Below are positions 1-8,406 of a DNA stretch of 27,507 nt, piece by piece. The notes beneath the pieces are model-generated. The model was not told the DNA's origin, searched no databases, and worked only from the letters and a program-made list of their open reading frames with translations. Both the position numbers and the translations under genes were made by a program. Position 1 is the first letter of the stretch; every line of letters begins with the position of its first letter. Source of the stretch: Parasulfuritortus sp037446165 (GTDB taxonomy: Bacteria; Pseudomonadota; Gammaproteobacteria; Burkholderiales; Thiobacillaceae); assembly GCA_037446165.1 (NCBI GenBank), contig JBBIJC010000021.1, forward strand, positions 1 through 27,507. The letters run 5' to 3'.

Positions 1-4
1 GAAA

Positions 5-106
5 ACGCTGATTTATTCGAGTTTCGTCGCTCCCGCGAAGGCGGGAGCCCAATGAAATCAATGAACTGGATACCCGCTTCCGCGGGTATGACGAATAAAT
101 CAGCGT
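5..106. repeat. Composite palindromic intergenic repeat (MITE/REP-like)
   Basis: A 15-bp perfect inverted repeat (5-19 against 92-106, ACGCTGATTTATTCG) encloses two perfect 8-bp hairpins with 4-nt loops: GCTCCCGC/GCGGGAGC at 29-48 and ATACCCGC/GCGGGTAT at 70-89. There is no coding potential inside. The hairpin type resembles dispersed proteobacterial repeats of the CCCGCNNNNGCGGG kind, and a related copy lies at 22595-22651. Terminal repeats plus internal hairpins suggest a small non-autonomous mobile element, but no target-site duplication could be shown from the window. Confidence 0.75.
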
Positions 107-165
107 GTCCCTAACTGGACATTCCTGAATGGTTTTTTGTATTAACCAACCAGCCTTCATGGCAC

Positions 166-195
166 GCACTTCGTGAGCGCCATGAAAAGTTCGGG
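166..195 (-). pseudogene. Duplicated scrap of a cbbO 3' end
   Basis: Read on the minus strand, this stretch encodes PELFMALTK, exactly the last nine residues of the cbbO gene that ends at 219. It lies 53 bp further downstream. Over 28 aligned bases there are four differences (178/231, 187/240, 190/243, 193/246). All four fall at third codon positions and all are synonymous. The stop codon TGA is TGC in the copy. Sequence further 5' in the copy does not match cbbO. It looks like the remnant of a second, diverged cbbO tail left by recombination, not a recent tandem slip. Confidence 0.6.
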
Positions 196-218
196 CTTGT
201 GGTTTTTGGTTCAGGCCG

Positions 219-2480
219 TCACTTCGTGAGTGCCATGAAGAGCTCCGGCAATTTCTCCGGCAGACGCTGGATGTTGTCGATCACCGTATATTGCCGGCCG
301 AAGATGCCGCTGACGTACTCATCGGCCTTCGGGTCCAGGCTGATGCAGTAGGTGAAGATGCCGTCGCGGTCGAGCTCCTGCACGGCCCGGCGAGTGTCTT
401 CGATCAGCAGCTGTTCGTCGTTGGCGTCGATATCCGAGGGTTGGCCATCGGTCAGGACCAACATCAGTTTCTTGTCCGCCGGACGCGCTTCCAGGTAGTG
501 CGCGGCGTGGCGCATCGCCGCGCCCATGCGGGTGGAATAGCCCGCCTGCATCGCGGCCAGGCGGCCCTTGGCCTCGTCGCCCCAGTGTTCGCCATAGCCC
601 TTGATGTGCAGGTAGCGCACGTCGTGACGGGTGTTGGAATGAAATCCGGCAATGGCGAACGGGTCGCCCAGTTGCTCCACCGCCCAGGCCAGCAGCGAGA
701 CGGCTTCCTGGCTCAGTTCGAGGATGGTCTGCTCGGAGCCGGCTGCCTTTTCGTTGAGCGATTCGGACAGGTCGAGCAACAGCATCACGGCGATGTTGCG
801 GCCGTCGGTGCGATGGCTCATGTTGATCCGCGGATCGGGGTTGGCGCCGCCCTTGAAGTCGATCAGCGAGCGGATGGCGATATCGAGATCGAGCTCGCTA
901 CCCTCTTCCTGGTAACGGATGCGGACTTTGTCCTGCGGCTTGAGCAGGTCGAGGATGCGCTTCAGGCGCTTGGCCAGGGCGCTGTGCTTCTCCAGCAGTC
1001 GGTCGATGTCGGCGGGGTTGCCTTTCGGGTGCAAGGCCTCGTAGACGCTGCACCAGTCCGGCCGGTAGGTCAGGCTCTTGTAGTCCCATTCCGGGTAGTG
1101 GCGTGGCGGCAGGCCCTTCATTTCCTCAGCCGGTTCGAGCTTGCGATCCTTCTCGAACAGCTCTTCATCGTCGCTTTCTTCGATGAATTTCCACATATGG
1201 CGGTTGTCGTCGCGGTAATCGACCACGGTATTGTCGAAATGGACCTTGGCGAACTGGTCGCTCTGGCGGCGGGTCTTGGCGACGTAGCTGAGCGCCAGCG
1301 CGGCAATGTCCTTGGTATTCGATTCGCCTTCGGCCAGCAGTTCGTGAAAGCGCTCGGCAAAGGCCAGCAGATCGGCATCCTGGTAGCCATGCTCCGGGTC
1401 GAGCAGCGCGCGCGACAGCATGACCATGCGGTGGCGCAGACAGGAAGTGGTTTCCGGGTCGCAGGCGTCCTCGGCCGGTTTCGGATGCAGCGCCAGGAAG
1501 ATGCGCTTCAAACCGGGATAGATGCGGCAGAGCAGGATTTCGATCCGGCAGTCTTCGAAGAATTCGACTGCCATGCGCTGGAACGGGCTCCAGTTGTCGG
1601 CGATCTGGGCGGTTGTCCAGCGGCGATGACCGACCATGTGCGCGAGGGTGGCGCGGTAGCGATTCAGGCCGCTGACCAGACCCGCGTCGTCGTACACATC
1701 CGGGATCCGCATGCCCAGCTTGTCGTAATACGGCACCGGCTTGCGCAGTTCGTCGAAGGCGGTGGAGTACGGCACGAGCTGCTCGGACTCCTGCCACATT
1801 CCGCGCAGGTACAAATCCAGTTTGCGTTCCACGTCCATGAACAGCGTGCCGTGGCGCTCGCGCTGGAGCACGGCGCGGCTGTCGGCGGACTGAACGGTGA
1901 AGTAGTCCTTCTGCCGCTCCGGGTGGCTGCGGTAATTGCGGATGCCGTATTCGACCCAGTTTTTCAGGCCGGCCAGACTGAGCTGGCTGAGCAGGAACGG
2001 CGCCTGAGCAAAGAAATCGGGCAGGCCGGGGCTGGGGAAGGTGGTGTGGTGGCCATGTACCGAGCCGGTGGTGCGCTCCATGAAATCGAGCGTGATGTCG
2101 AGGAAATCGCGCATCAGTTCTTGCGACTGCAAGCGTCGTGCCACCGGCGCCAGGGTCTGCAGGAAAGGTGTGATGGCATTGCTGTTGGGCGACTTCTGCA
2201 TGCGCTGGATCAGGCTCATGATCAGCGGCAAAGCATCCTCGCCGATCACCTTGGCTGCGGAAGGCCACTCTTCCAGGAACGCCAGCATCGGCTCGACGCC
2301 GCGGCCGAGCTTGCCGAGCACTCGGGCCGCTTCCAGATATTGATGGATGCCCTCGCGGCTGAGGATCGCCAGGGCTTCCGCCATGACGTCCTCGAACACG
2401 TCTTCAACCGGCTTGAAGCGGGTGTCGAGTTGGGCCCAGTAGGCCTTCATCAAAGGGTGCTGGTATTCGGTTTCGGTCAT
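219..2480 (-). CDS. cbbO: CbbO, vWA-domain RuBisCO activase adaptor (form II side)
   Basis: CbbO works with the AAA+ protein CbbQ as a RuBisCO activase: it binds the hexamer and recruits inhibited RuBisCO through its C-terminal von Willebrand factor A domain. The vWA domain fills the last ~190 residues, with the metal-site motif DLSES near residue 570 and an LTDG strand further on. The N-terminal two thirds is the helical CbbO/NorD-type region. It has the family's usual size (about 750 residues). The first ATG (2486) lies only 3 nt from an AGGG ribosome-binding site, and the ATG at 2480 has 9 nt spacing, so 2480 is preferred. It follows cbbQ after a palindromic repeat. By analogy with Acidithiobacillus, where distinct QO pairs serve form I and form II enzymes, this pair probably serves CbbM. 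NorD is the related alternative, but the cbbQ and cbbM context argues for CbbO. Confidence 0.9.
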   Translation of the reverse strand: MTETEYQHPLMKAYWAQLDTRFKPVEDVFEDVMAEALAILSREGIHQYLEAARVLGKLGRGVEPMLAFLEEWPSAAKVIGEDALPLIMSLIQRMQKSPNSNAITPFLQTLAPVARRLQSQELMRDFLDITLDFMERTTGSVHGHHTTFPSPGLPDFFAQAPFLLSQLSLAGLKNWVEYGIRNYRSHPERQKDYFTVQSADSRAVLQRERHGTLFMDVERKLDLYLRGMWQESEQLVPYSTAFDELRKPVPYYDKLGMRIPDVYDDAGLVSGLNRYRATLAHMVGHRRWTTAQIADNWSPFQRMAVEFFEDCRIEILLCRIYPGLKRIFLALHPKPAEDACDPETTSCLRHRMVMLSRALLDPEHGYQDADLLAFAERFHELLAEGESNTKDIAALALSYVAKTRRQSDQFAKVHFDNTVVDYRDDNRHMWKFIEESDDEELFEKDRKLEPAEEMKGLPPRHYPEWDYKSLTYRPDWCSVYEALHPKGNPADIDRLLEKHSALAKRLKRILDLLKPQDKVRIRYQEEGSELDLDIAIRSLIDFKGGANPDPRINMSHRTDGRNIAVMLLLDLSESLNEKAAGSEQTILELSQEAVSLLAWAVEQLGDPFAIAGFHSNTRHDVRYLHIKGYGEHWGDEAKGRLAAMQAGYSTRMGAAMRHAAHYLEARPADKKLMLVLTDGQPSDIDANDEQLLIEDTRRAVQELDRDGIFTYCISLDPKADEYVSGIFGRQYTVIDNIQRLPEKLPELFMALTK

Positions 2481-2497
2481 CGGCATCGGCCCTGGTA

Positions 2498-2566
2498 GGG
2501 CGCAATAAGGCGTAGCTGCATTGCGCCGGATGCGGGATGGTGCAATGCGCTGCGCTTATTGCACCC
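2498..2566. repeat. Palindromic intergenic repeat inside the cbbQ-cbbO junction
   Basis: A long imperfect inverted repeat: the left arm 2498-2527 (core GCAATAAG...GCATTGCGCC) pairs with the right arm 2539-2566 (core GGTGCAATGCGC...TTATTGCACC) around an 11-nt centre. The sequence type (GGGTGCAATAAGCGCAGCGC) is familiar as a dispersed extragenic repeat in beta- and gammaproteobacteria. It starts 18 nt upstream of the preferred cbbO start and ends 7 nt after the cbbQ stop, so the operon mRNA would carry a strong stem-loop here. It may lower CbbO synthesis relative to CbbQ. Confidence 0.75.
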
Positions 2567-2573
2567 GGTTGAA

Positions 2574-3383
2574 TCACGCAAACGTGGCATCGATCGCGTG
2601 ATCCAGCGTCTCGCGGATGTCGGCGTCATCAGTAATCGGCCGCACCAGGGCCATGCGGCAGGCATCCACCGGCTCGACACCATCCTTGATCAGGGTGGCG
2701 GCGTAGACCAGCAAGCGGGTCGAGATGCCTTCGTCGAGGCCGTGGCCTTTGAGGTTGCGCGCGGTCTGGCCGATCTTCACCAGCTTGCCGGCAGTGGCCT
2801 CATCGAGGCCGGTTTCCCTGGCCAGGATGGTGGTCTCCAGCGCACTGTCCGGGTAGTCGAAATCGAACGCGGTGAAGCGCTGCTTGGTCGACTGTTTCAG
2901 ATCCTTCATCAGCGACTGATAGCCGGGGTTGTAGGAGATGACCAACTGGAAGTCTGGATGCGCGTTGATCAGCTCGCCCTTCTTGTCCAGGGGCAGGGTG
3001 CGGCGGTGGTCGGTCAGCGGGTGGATGACCACGGTGGTGTCCTGACGGGCCTCGACGATTTCATCGAGATAGCAGATGGCGCCGATGCGGGCGGCCGTGG
3101 TCAGCGGGCCGTCCAGCCAGCGGGTGCCGTTGGCTTCGAGCAAATAACGGCCCACCAGATCGCTGGCGGTCATGTCTTCGTTGCAGGCCACGGTGATCAG
3201 CGGCTTGTTCAGTTTCCAGGCCATGTATTCGACGAAACGGGACTTGCCGCAGCCGGTCGGGCCTTTGACCATGACCGGCAGACGGTTGCGATAGGCCGCT
3301 TCGTAAAGCTGAACTTCCTTGCCCTGGGCCTGGTAGTAGGGTTCGCTGTGGACCTTGTATTGCTCTTTGTCGGTGCTGCTCAT
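2574..3383 (-). CDS. cbbQ: CbbQ, AAA+ ATPase of RuBisCO activase (form II side)
   Basis: A 269-residue MoxR-type AAA+ ATPase that remodels inhibited RuBisCO together with CbbO. Walker A is GPTGCGKS at residues 41-48 and Walker B is ICYLDE at 103-108. The NPGYQSLMKDLKQSTKQRF stretch and a C-terminal helical domain follow, as in other CbbQ/NirQ/NorQ proteins. The start at 3383 is chosen because GGGAG lies just upstream and the protein then begins MSSTDKEQY, aligning with the second CbbQ in the window. The open frame runs further upstream to 3695, but that part looks non-coding. It is co-transcribed with cbbO and separated from spoVR by 223 bp. That gap contains a dyad and a repeat shared with the cbbM-cbbR region. 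Confidence 0.92.
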   Translation of the reverse strand: MSSTDKEQYKVHSEPYYQAQGKEVQLYEAAYRNRLPVMVKGPTGCGKSRFVEYMAWKLNKPLITVACNEDMTASDLVGRYLLEANGTRWLDGPLTTAARIGAICYLDEIVEARQDTTVVIHPLTDHRRTLPLDKKGELINAHPDFQLVISYNPGYQSLMKDLKQSTKQRFTAFDFDYPDSALETTILARETGLDEATAGKLVKIGQTARNLKGHGLDEGISTRLLVYAATLIKDGVEPVDACRMALVRPITDDADIRETLDHAIDATFA

Positions 3384-3456
3384 GTTGTGCTCCCACGTGC
3401 TTCGATGAATAGCCATGGATTCTACAGGGGTACACCATAAACAAAAGTAACGTGTT

Positions 3457-3487
3457 CTTATCTGAACAATAAGCTGACGCTTATCTG
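3457..3487. promoter_or_regulatory. Possible LysR-type operator upstream of cbbQ
   Basis: The dyad CTTAT-N7-ATAAG at 3457-3473 contains a T-N11-A core, the usual LysR-family box. The octamer CTTATCTG recurs at 3480-3487, 23 bp (about two helical turns) from the first copy at 3457. The site lies 75-105 bp upstream of the cbbQ start. CbbR is the obvious candidate ligand, but the dyad does not match the published CbbR half-site spacing well, so this is tentative. Confidence 0.35.
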
Positions 3488-3493
3488 TTTGAC

Positions 3494-3520
3494 CCTTGAT
3501 CCGGCCGTTGGGGATGCAGC
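3494..3520 (+). repeat. Shared element, copy A (matches 10254-10284 on the other strand)
   Basis: CCTTGATCCGGC, one mismatch, GTTG, then GGGATGCAGC. The same series appears on the minus strand at 10254-10284, where four extra bases separate GTTG from the last block. The 12-bp core also occurs in plus orientation at 10146-10157. Copy A lies in the spoVR-cbbQ gap and copy B in the cbbM-cbbR gap. The long copies are inverted relative to each other around a 6.7-kb block holding spoVR, yeaH, prkA and cbbM. Confidence 0.65.
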
Positions 3521-3606
3521 TGATCGTGGGATTGAGGCGAGGCGATGCCGCGCTGAAACCTGAATATCGGCGCGCATGTTGCCTGCGCAACCGCCAAACG
3601 AACTGA

Positions 3607-5124
3607 TCAGGTTTCGCTGTCAAGCTGCAGATGCAGGTGCTCGTTCTGATCGACGCTTTCCAGACGCACGTTGTAGCCCCACAGCCGAGCCACATGGCGC
3701 AGCATCTCCCGCGTCGAGCTCCCCAGCGGCCGGCGATTGTGCATGTAATGGCGCAGGGTCAGCGACCGGTCGCCATACAGGTCGACCTGATAGACCTGGA
3801 TATTGGGTTCGCGGTTGCCAAGGTTGTATTGATCGGCCAGCTGCTCGCGCACGGCACGGTAGCCGGCATCGTCGTGGATGGCGGCGATTTCCAGTTTTTC
3901 CTTCTGATCGTCGTCTACGACCGCAAACAGCTTCAGCTCCCTGATCAGTTTGGGCGAGAGGTACTGGGCGATGAAACTTTCGTCCTTGAAGTTGCGCATG
4001 GCCGTGTCCAGGGACTGGACCCAGTCGCTGCCGGCCAGGTCGGGGAACCAGCGGCGATCCTCCTCGGTGGGGTGTTCGCAGATGCGACGGATGTCCTGGA
4101 ACATGGCAAAGCCCAGCGCATAGGGATTGATGCCCGAGTACATCTTGCTGTAGTAGGGCGGCTGGTAGACCACGTTGGTATGGCTCTGCAGGAACTCCAT
4201 CATGAAGCCGTCGGTGAGCCTGCCCTCTTCGTAGAGATGATTGAGCAGGGTGTAATGCCAGAACGTGGCCCAGCCCTCGTTCATCACCTGGGTCTGGCGC
4301 TGCGGGTAGAAATACTGCGCGATCTTGCGCACGATACGGACGATCTCGCGCTGCCAGGGTTCCAGGCGCGGGGCGTTCTTCTCGATGAAGTAGAGCAGGT
4401 TTTCCTGCGGCTCGGCGGGGAAATGCGCAACCTGTTTCTCGCGCTCTGCGCCCTGTTTCGATGGCAGGGTGCGCCACAGATCGTTGATCTGGGATTGCAG
4501 ATACGCCTCGCGCTCCTGCTGCCGCGCCTGCTCCTTGGCCATGGTCAGACTGGCCGGCCGCTTGTAGCGATCGACACCGTAATTCATCAGGGCATGGCAT
4601 GAATCGAGGATGTGCTCGACGGCCTCTTCGCCATAACGCTGCTCGCACTGGGCGATGTAATTGCGTGCAAACACCAGATAGTCGAGGATGCCTTCGGCGT
4701 CGGTCCAGGTCCGGAACAGGTAGTTGCCCTTGAAGAATGAGTTGTGGCCGTAGGCCGCATGGGCGATCACCAGCGCCTGCATGGTCATGGTGTTCTCCTC
4801 CATGAGGTAGGCGATGCACGGACTGGAGTTGATCACGATCTCGTAGGCCAGGCCCATCTGGCCGCGCTTGTAGCTCTTCTGCGTGGCAAGGAACTGCTTG
4901 CCGTAGGACCAGTGGTGATAACCCACCGGCATGCCGACCGAGGAATAGGCGTCGATCATCTGCTCGGAGGTGATCACCTCGATCTGCCTGGGATAGGTAT
5001 CCAGGTGATAATGCGCGGCCACGCGACCGATCTCACGGTCGTACAGGTCGAGCAGTTCGAAGCTCCATTCGGAGCCCTCGGATAGCGGTTTGCGCACGCC
5101 AGCGATCGGCGATTCGAGATTCAT
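3607..5124 (-). CDS. spoVR: SpoVR family protein (YcgB-like)
   Basis: A 505-residue protein matching the SpoVR/YcgB family in length and character; the E. coli homologue YcgB is about 510 residues. Recognisable family stretches are the N-terminal GYHHWSYGKQF segment, HAAYGHNSFFKGNYLF, and NEGWATFWHYTLLNHLYEEG in the middle, with a C-terminal region rich in DLYGDRSLTLRHYMHNRRPL-type sequence. Its histidines and acidic residues suggest a metal-binding fold, but the reaction is not established. The start at 5124 overlaps the yeaH stop (TGATG), which indicates translational coupling. The frame remains open to 5322 but that part antiparallels yeaH. It is the last gene of the prkA-yeaH-spoVR set, a combination conserved across many proteobacteria and linked to starvation or stress survival. 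Confidence 0.9.
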   Translation of the reverse strand: MNLESPIAGVRKPLSEGSEWSFELLDLYDREIGRVAAHYHLDTYPRQIEVITSEQMIDAYSSVGMPVGYHHWSYGKQFLATQKSYKRGQMGLAYEIVINSSPCIAYLMEENTMTMQALVIAHAAYGHNSFFKGNYLFRTWTDAEGILDYLVFARNYIAQCEQRYGEEAVEHILDSCHALMNYGVDRYKRPASLTMAKEQARQQEREAYLQSQINDLWRTLPSKQGAEREKQVAHFPAEPQENLLYFIEKNAPRLEPWQREIVRIVRKIAQYFYPQRQTQVMNEGWATFWHYTLLNHLYEEGRLTDGFMMEFLQSHTNVVYQPPYYSKMYSGINPYALGFAMFQDIRRICEHPTEEDRRWFPDLAGSDWVQSLDTAMRNFKDESFIAQYLSPKLIRELKLFAVVDDDQKEKLEIAAIHDDAGYRAVREQLADQYNLGNREPNIQVYQVDLYGDRSLTLRHYMHNRRPLGSSTREMLRHVARLWGYNVRLESVDQNEHLHLQLDSET

Positions 5125-6380
5125 CAGGCCACCTTCTTCCTGAACAACTCCCGGAACACGGGGTAGATATCCTCCAGCCCGAGGATGCGCTGCATGGCGA
5201 AATGCGCAGCCTTCACCTGCTCGTATTCCATCCAGAGCCCCTGCGGTTCCTCGGCCTCGATCTCGACATAGGCGAAATACTGGACCAGGGGCAACAGCGA
5301 CCGCTCCAGCAGTTCCCGGCACCGCGGGGAATCATCTTCCCAGTTGTCGCCGTCGGAGGCCTGGGCGGCGTAGATGTTCCAGTCGGCGGTCGGATAGCGG
5401 GCCTGGATGATCTCGTGCATCAACGCCAGGGCACTTGAAACCACCGTGCCGCCGCTCTCGCGAGAAGAGAAGAAGTCTTCTTCGTCCACCTCCTTGGCCA
5501 CGGTGTGGTGGCGGATGAACACCACGTCGATGCGCTCGTAATTGCGGGTCAGGAACAGATAGAGCAGCATGAAGAAACGCTTGGCGATGTCCTTGCGTTT
5601 CTCGTCCATGGAACCGGAAACATCCATCAGGCAGAACATCACGGCCTGGCTGCTCGGCAGCGGTTTTTCGGTGCGATTGGCGTAGCGCAGATCCCAGGTA
5701 TCGATGAACGGCACGGCGGCGATGCGGGCTTTGAGCGTCTCGATTTCGGCACGCAGTTCGTCCGCTTCGGGGCTGCCGTCCCGGCCTGCCGCGACCAGTT
5801 CCTCCAGCGCTGCCTCGGCCTCGCGCAGCGCCTCGCGCGGCCCCGCGGCAATGGCCAGGCGGCGGCCGATGGCCTGCTTCATCGAACGCACCACGTGCAG
5901 GTTGGCCGGATTGCCCGAACTGACGAAGCCGGCACGCACCCGCTGTACGCTGGACACAGCGGTGAGCTGCTTTTTCACCAGGTCCGGCAGGGCCAGATCC
6001 TCGAAGAAGTAGTCCATGAACTCTTCTCTGGACAGCTCGAACACGAACTCATCCATGCCCTCGCCGTCCTGCGAGGCATTGCCGCCGGCCTCGCCGGAGG
6101 CCCCCGGCGGCCGATCGAACTGATCGCCGGCAATGAATTCCTGGTTGCCCGGATGGACGATCTGGCGCTGCCCGCCCGAACCATGGTGGAACACCGGTTC
6201 GGACAGATCCTTGGCCGGTATGGAAATCTTCTGGCCCCGTTCCAGATCCTCGACCTTGCGCCCGGACACCGCCTCCGACACGGCCTTGCGCACCTGCGAC
6301 TTGAACCGGCGCAGGAAACGCTGCCGATTGACGGCGCTACGGTTCTTGCCGGACAGGCGACGATCGACGAACTGGCTCAT
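5124..6380 (-). CDS. yeaH: YeaH family (DUF444) vWA-like stress protein
   Basis: A 418-residue YeaH/DUF444 protein, close to the 427 residues of E. coli YeaH. The N-terminal ~110 residues are basic, then glycine-rich and low-complexity; a helical region follows. From about residue 245 comes a vWA-like domain with a textbook metal-site motif, DVSGSMDEK (DxSxS at 253-257). It lies 15 bp after prkA and overlaps spoVR by one base, so the three form one transcription unit. In E. coli yeaG and yeaH are co-expressed under nitrogen starvation. A working model is that this vWA protein is the adaptor or substrate of the PrkA AAA+ kinase; that is inference. Confidence 0.92.
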   Translation of the reverse strand: MSQFVDRRLSGKNRSAVNRQRFLRRFKSQVRKAVSEAVSGRKVEDLERGQKISIPAKDLSEPVFHHGSGGQRQIVHPGNQEFIAGDQFDRPPGASGEAGGNASQDGEGMDEFVFELSREEFMDYFFEDLALPDLVKKQLTAVSSVQRVRAGFVSSGNPANLHVVRSMKQAIGRRLAIAAGPREALREAEAALEELVAAGRDGSPEADELRAEIETLKARIAAVPFIDTWDLRYANRTEKPLPSSQAVMFCLMDVSGSMDEKRKDIAKRFFMLLYLFLTRNYERIDVVFIRHHTVAKEVDEEDFFSSRESGGTVVSSALALMHEIIQARYPTADWNIYAAQASDGDNWEDDSPRCRELLERSLLPLVQYFAYVEIEAEEPQGLWMEYEQVKAAHFAMQRILGLEDIYPVFRELFRKKVA

Positions 6381-6395
6381 GTCTCAGCCCCGGTC

Positions 6396-8315
6396 CTAAG
6401 ACGCCTTCCGAGCGCGCAAGTACCATTCGGCCAGCAACCGCACCTGCTTCTCGGTGTAGCCGCGAGCCACCATGCGCTGGAGGAAATCCTGGTGCTTTTT
6501 CAGTTCCTCGCTCGACGCCTTGGCGTTGAACGAAATCACCGGCAGCAAATCCTCGGTGCTGGAGAACATGCGCTTCTCGATCACCGTGCGCAGCTTCTCG
6601 TAGCTGGTCCAGGACGGATTCTTGCCATGATTCTGCGCCCGTGCCCGCAGCACGAAGTTGACCACCTCGTGCCGGAAATCCTTCGGGTTGGCGATGCCGG
6701 CCGGTTTCTCTATCTTCTCCAGTTCGGCATTGAGTTGAACCCGGTCGAGAATTTCGCCGGTATCCGGATCGCGGTATTCCTGATCCTGAATCCACATGTC
6801 GGCATAGGTCACGTAGCGGTCGAAGATGTTCTGGCCATATTCGGCATAGGATTCCAGGTAGGCCGTCTGCAGTTCCTTCTCGATCAGTTCGGCATAACGG
6901 GGCGACAGGTATTCCTTCAGGAAGGCCAGGTAGCGCTGCTCCACCTCGGGCGGGAACTGCTCCTGCGCAATCTGCTGTTCCAGGATGTACATCAGGTGCA
7001 CCGGGTTGGCCGCGACTTCGGTATGGTCGAAGTTGAACACCCGGGACAGGATCTTGAACGCGAAGCGGGTGGAAATGCCGTTCATGCCTTCGTCGACGCC
7101 GGCGAAGTCCTGGTATTCCTGGTAACTCTTGGCCTTGGGATCGGTGTCCTTGAGGTTCTCGCCATCGTAGATCCGCATCTTGGAATAGAGGCTGGAATTC
7201 TCCGGCTCTTTCAACCGGGTGAGCACCGAGAACTGGGCCAGCATCTCCATCGTGCCAGGTGCGCAGGGCGCTTCGGACAACGAGCTGTGATGCAGCAGCT
7301 TGCGGTAGATCTTCACCTCTTCCGACACCCTCAGGCAGTAGGGCACCTTGACGATGTAGATACGGTCGAGGAAGGCCTCGTTGTTCTTGTTGTTGCGGAA
7401 CGTGGTCCACTCCGATTCGTTGCTGTGCGCCAGCACGATGCCGTCGAAGGGGATGGCGCCGAAGCCTTCGGTGCCCTTGTAGTTGCCTTCCTGGGTCGCG
7501 GTCAGCAACGGATGCAGCACCTTGATCGGCGCCTTGAACATCTCCACGAATTCCAGCATGCCCTGGTTGGCCAGGCACAGGCCGCCCGAATAGCTGTAGG
7601 CATCGGGATCGTCTTGCGAATATTTCTCCAGCTTGCGGATGTCCACCTTGCCCACCAGCGAAGAAATATCCTGGTTGTTCTCGTCACCCGGCTCGGTCTT
7701 GGCCACGGCCATCTGGCCGAGCACCGAAGGCCAGCGCTTGACCACCCGGAACTGGGTGATGTCGCCGTTGAATTCGTGCAGACGTTTCACGGCCCAGGGC
7801 GACAGCACCCTGCCCAGATAACGGCCAGGAATGCCGTATTCCTGTTCCAGGATGTCGCCGTCCTCGTCGGCGGAAAACAACGCCAGCGGCGAGTCGTTCA
7901 CAGGCGAGCCCTTGATGGCGTAGAACGGCGCCTTCTCCATCAGGTGCTTGAGCTTCTCGGCCAGCGACGACTTGCCGCCACCGACCGGACCGAGCAGATA
8001 GAGAATCTGCTTCTTCTCTTCCAAGCCCTGTGCGGCATGGCGGAAGTAAGAGACGATCTGCTCGATGGTCTCTTCCATTCCGTAGAAATCCCTGAAGGCG
8101 GGATAGACCTTGATCGTCTTGTTGGAAAAGATTCGCGACAGACGCGGATCCTGCCGGGTATCGAGCAGTTCCGGCTCGCCTATGGCCAGCAGCATGCGCT
8201 CGGCGGCACTGGCATAGGCACTGCGATCCTGCTTGCAGATCGTTAAGAATTCCTCCAGGGAGCACTCATCCTCCTCCCGGCGGTAACGTTCGATGTACTG
8301 GTTGAACAGAGTCAT
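6396..8315 (-). CDS. prkA: PrkA/YeaG serine protein kinase with AAA+ domain
   Basis: A 639-residue PrkA family protein (E. coli YeaG is 644). The N-terminal AAA+ domain has Walker A GPVGGGKS at residues 109-116, and the C-terminal third is the PrkA-specific kinase-related region. The family phosphorylates proteins on serine and acts in stationary-phase and nitrogen-starvation survival. The ATG at 8315 has GGAG 9 nt upstream. It is the first gene of the prkA-yeaH-spoVR operon. A strong sigma-54 promoter lies about 50-60 bp upstream of the start and two NtrC-like sites lie behind it, matching the Ntr control known for E. coli yeaGH. Confidence 0.95.
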   Translation of the reverse strand: MTLFNQYIERYRREEDECSLEEFLTICKQDRSAYASAAERMLLAIGEPELLDTRQDPRLSRIFSNKTIKVYPAFRDFYGMEETIEQIVSYFRHAAQGLEEKKQILYLLGPVGGGKSSLAEKLKHLMEKAPFYAIKGSPVNDSPLALFSADEDGDILEQEYGIPGRYLGRVLSPWAVKRLHEFNGDITQFRVVKRWPSVLGQMAVAKTEPGDENNQDISSLVGKVDIRKLEKYSQDDPDAYSYSGGLCLANQGMLEFVEMFKAPIKVLHPLLTATQEGNYKGTEGFGAIPFDGIVLAHSNESEWTTFRNNKNNEAFLDRIYIVKVPYCLRVSEEVKIYRKLLHHSSLSEAPCAPGTMEMLAQFSVLTRLKEPENSSLYSKMRIYDGENLKDTDPKAKSYQEYQDFAGVDEGMNGISTRFAFKILSRVFNFDHTEVAANPVHLMYILEQQIAQEQFPPEVEQRYLAFLKEYLSPRYAELIEKELQTAYLESYAEYGQNIFDRYVTYADMWIQDQEYRDPDTGEILDRVQLNAELEKIEKPAGIANPKDFRHEVVNFVLRARAQNHGKNPSWTSYEKLRTVIEKRMFSSTEDLLPVISFNAKASSEELKKHQDFLQRMVARGYTEKQVRLLAEWYLRARKAS

Positions 8316-8362
8316 GGCGGGCTCTCCAGGTAGTTGCAGAACAAAGCGCCTGTCATTTACCG

Positions 8363-8378
8363 AGCAATGCGCGTGCCA
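8363..8378 (-). promoter_or_regulatory. Sigma-54 (RpoN) promoter for prkA-yeaH-spoVR
   Basis: On the minus strand the sequence is TGGCACGCGCATTGCT. It fits TGGCACG-N4-TTGCW exactly, with the -24 GG and -12 GC correctly spaced. The predicted transcription start is near 8352, giving a leader of about 37 nt with the GGAG ribosome-binding site in it. No competing sigma-70 promoter is obvious between here and the gene. Confidence 0.85.
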
Positions 8379-8406
8379 TAAACAGGCACGCCAGATTGGG
8401 CTCTAA

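Noticed and set aside
3384..3695. N-terminal extension of cbbQ (form II side)
   Set aside because: The extra residues are unlike any CbbQ and overlap spoVR; the start at 3383 has a good ribosome-binding site.
5125..5322. N-terminal extension of spoVR
   Set aside because: It lies within yeaH in another frame; the TGATG overlap at 5124 gives the family-standard start.
5505..8246. A 913-codon open frame on the plus strand
   Set aside because: It is antisense to yeaH and prkA, which have clear homologues; the translation is a low-complexity mix rich in H, L, V and Q typical of high-GC shadow frames.
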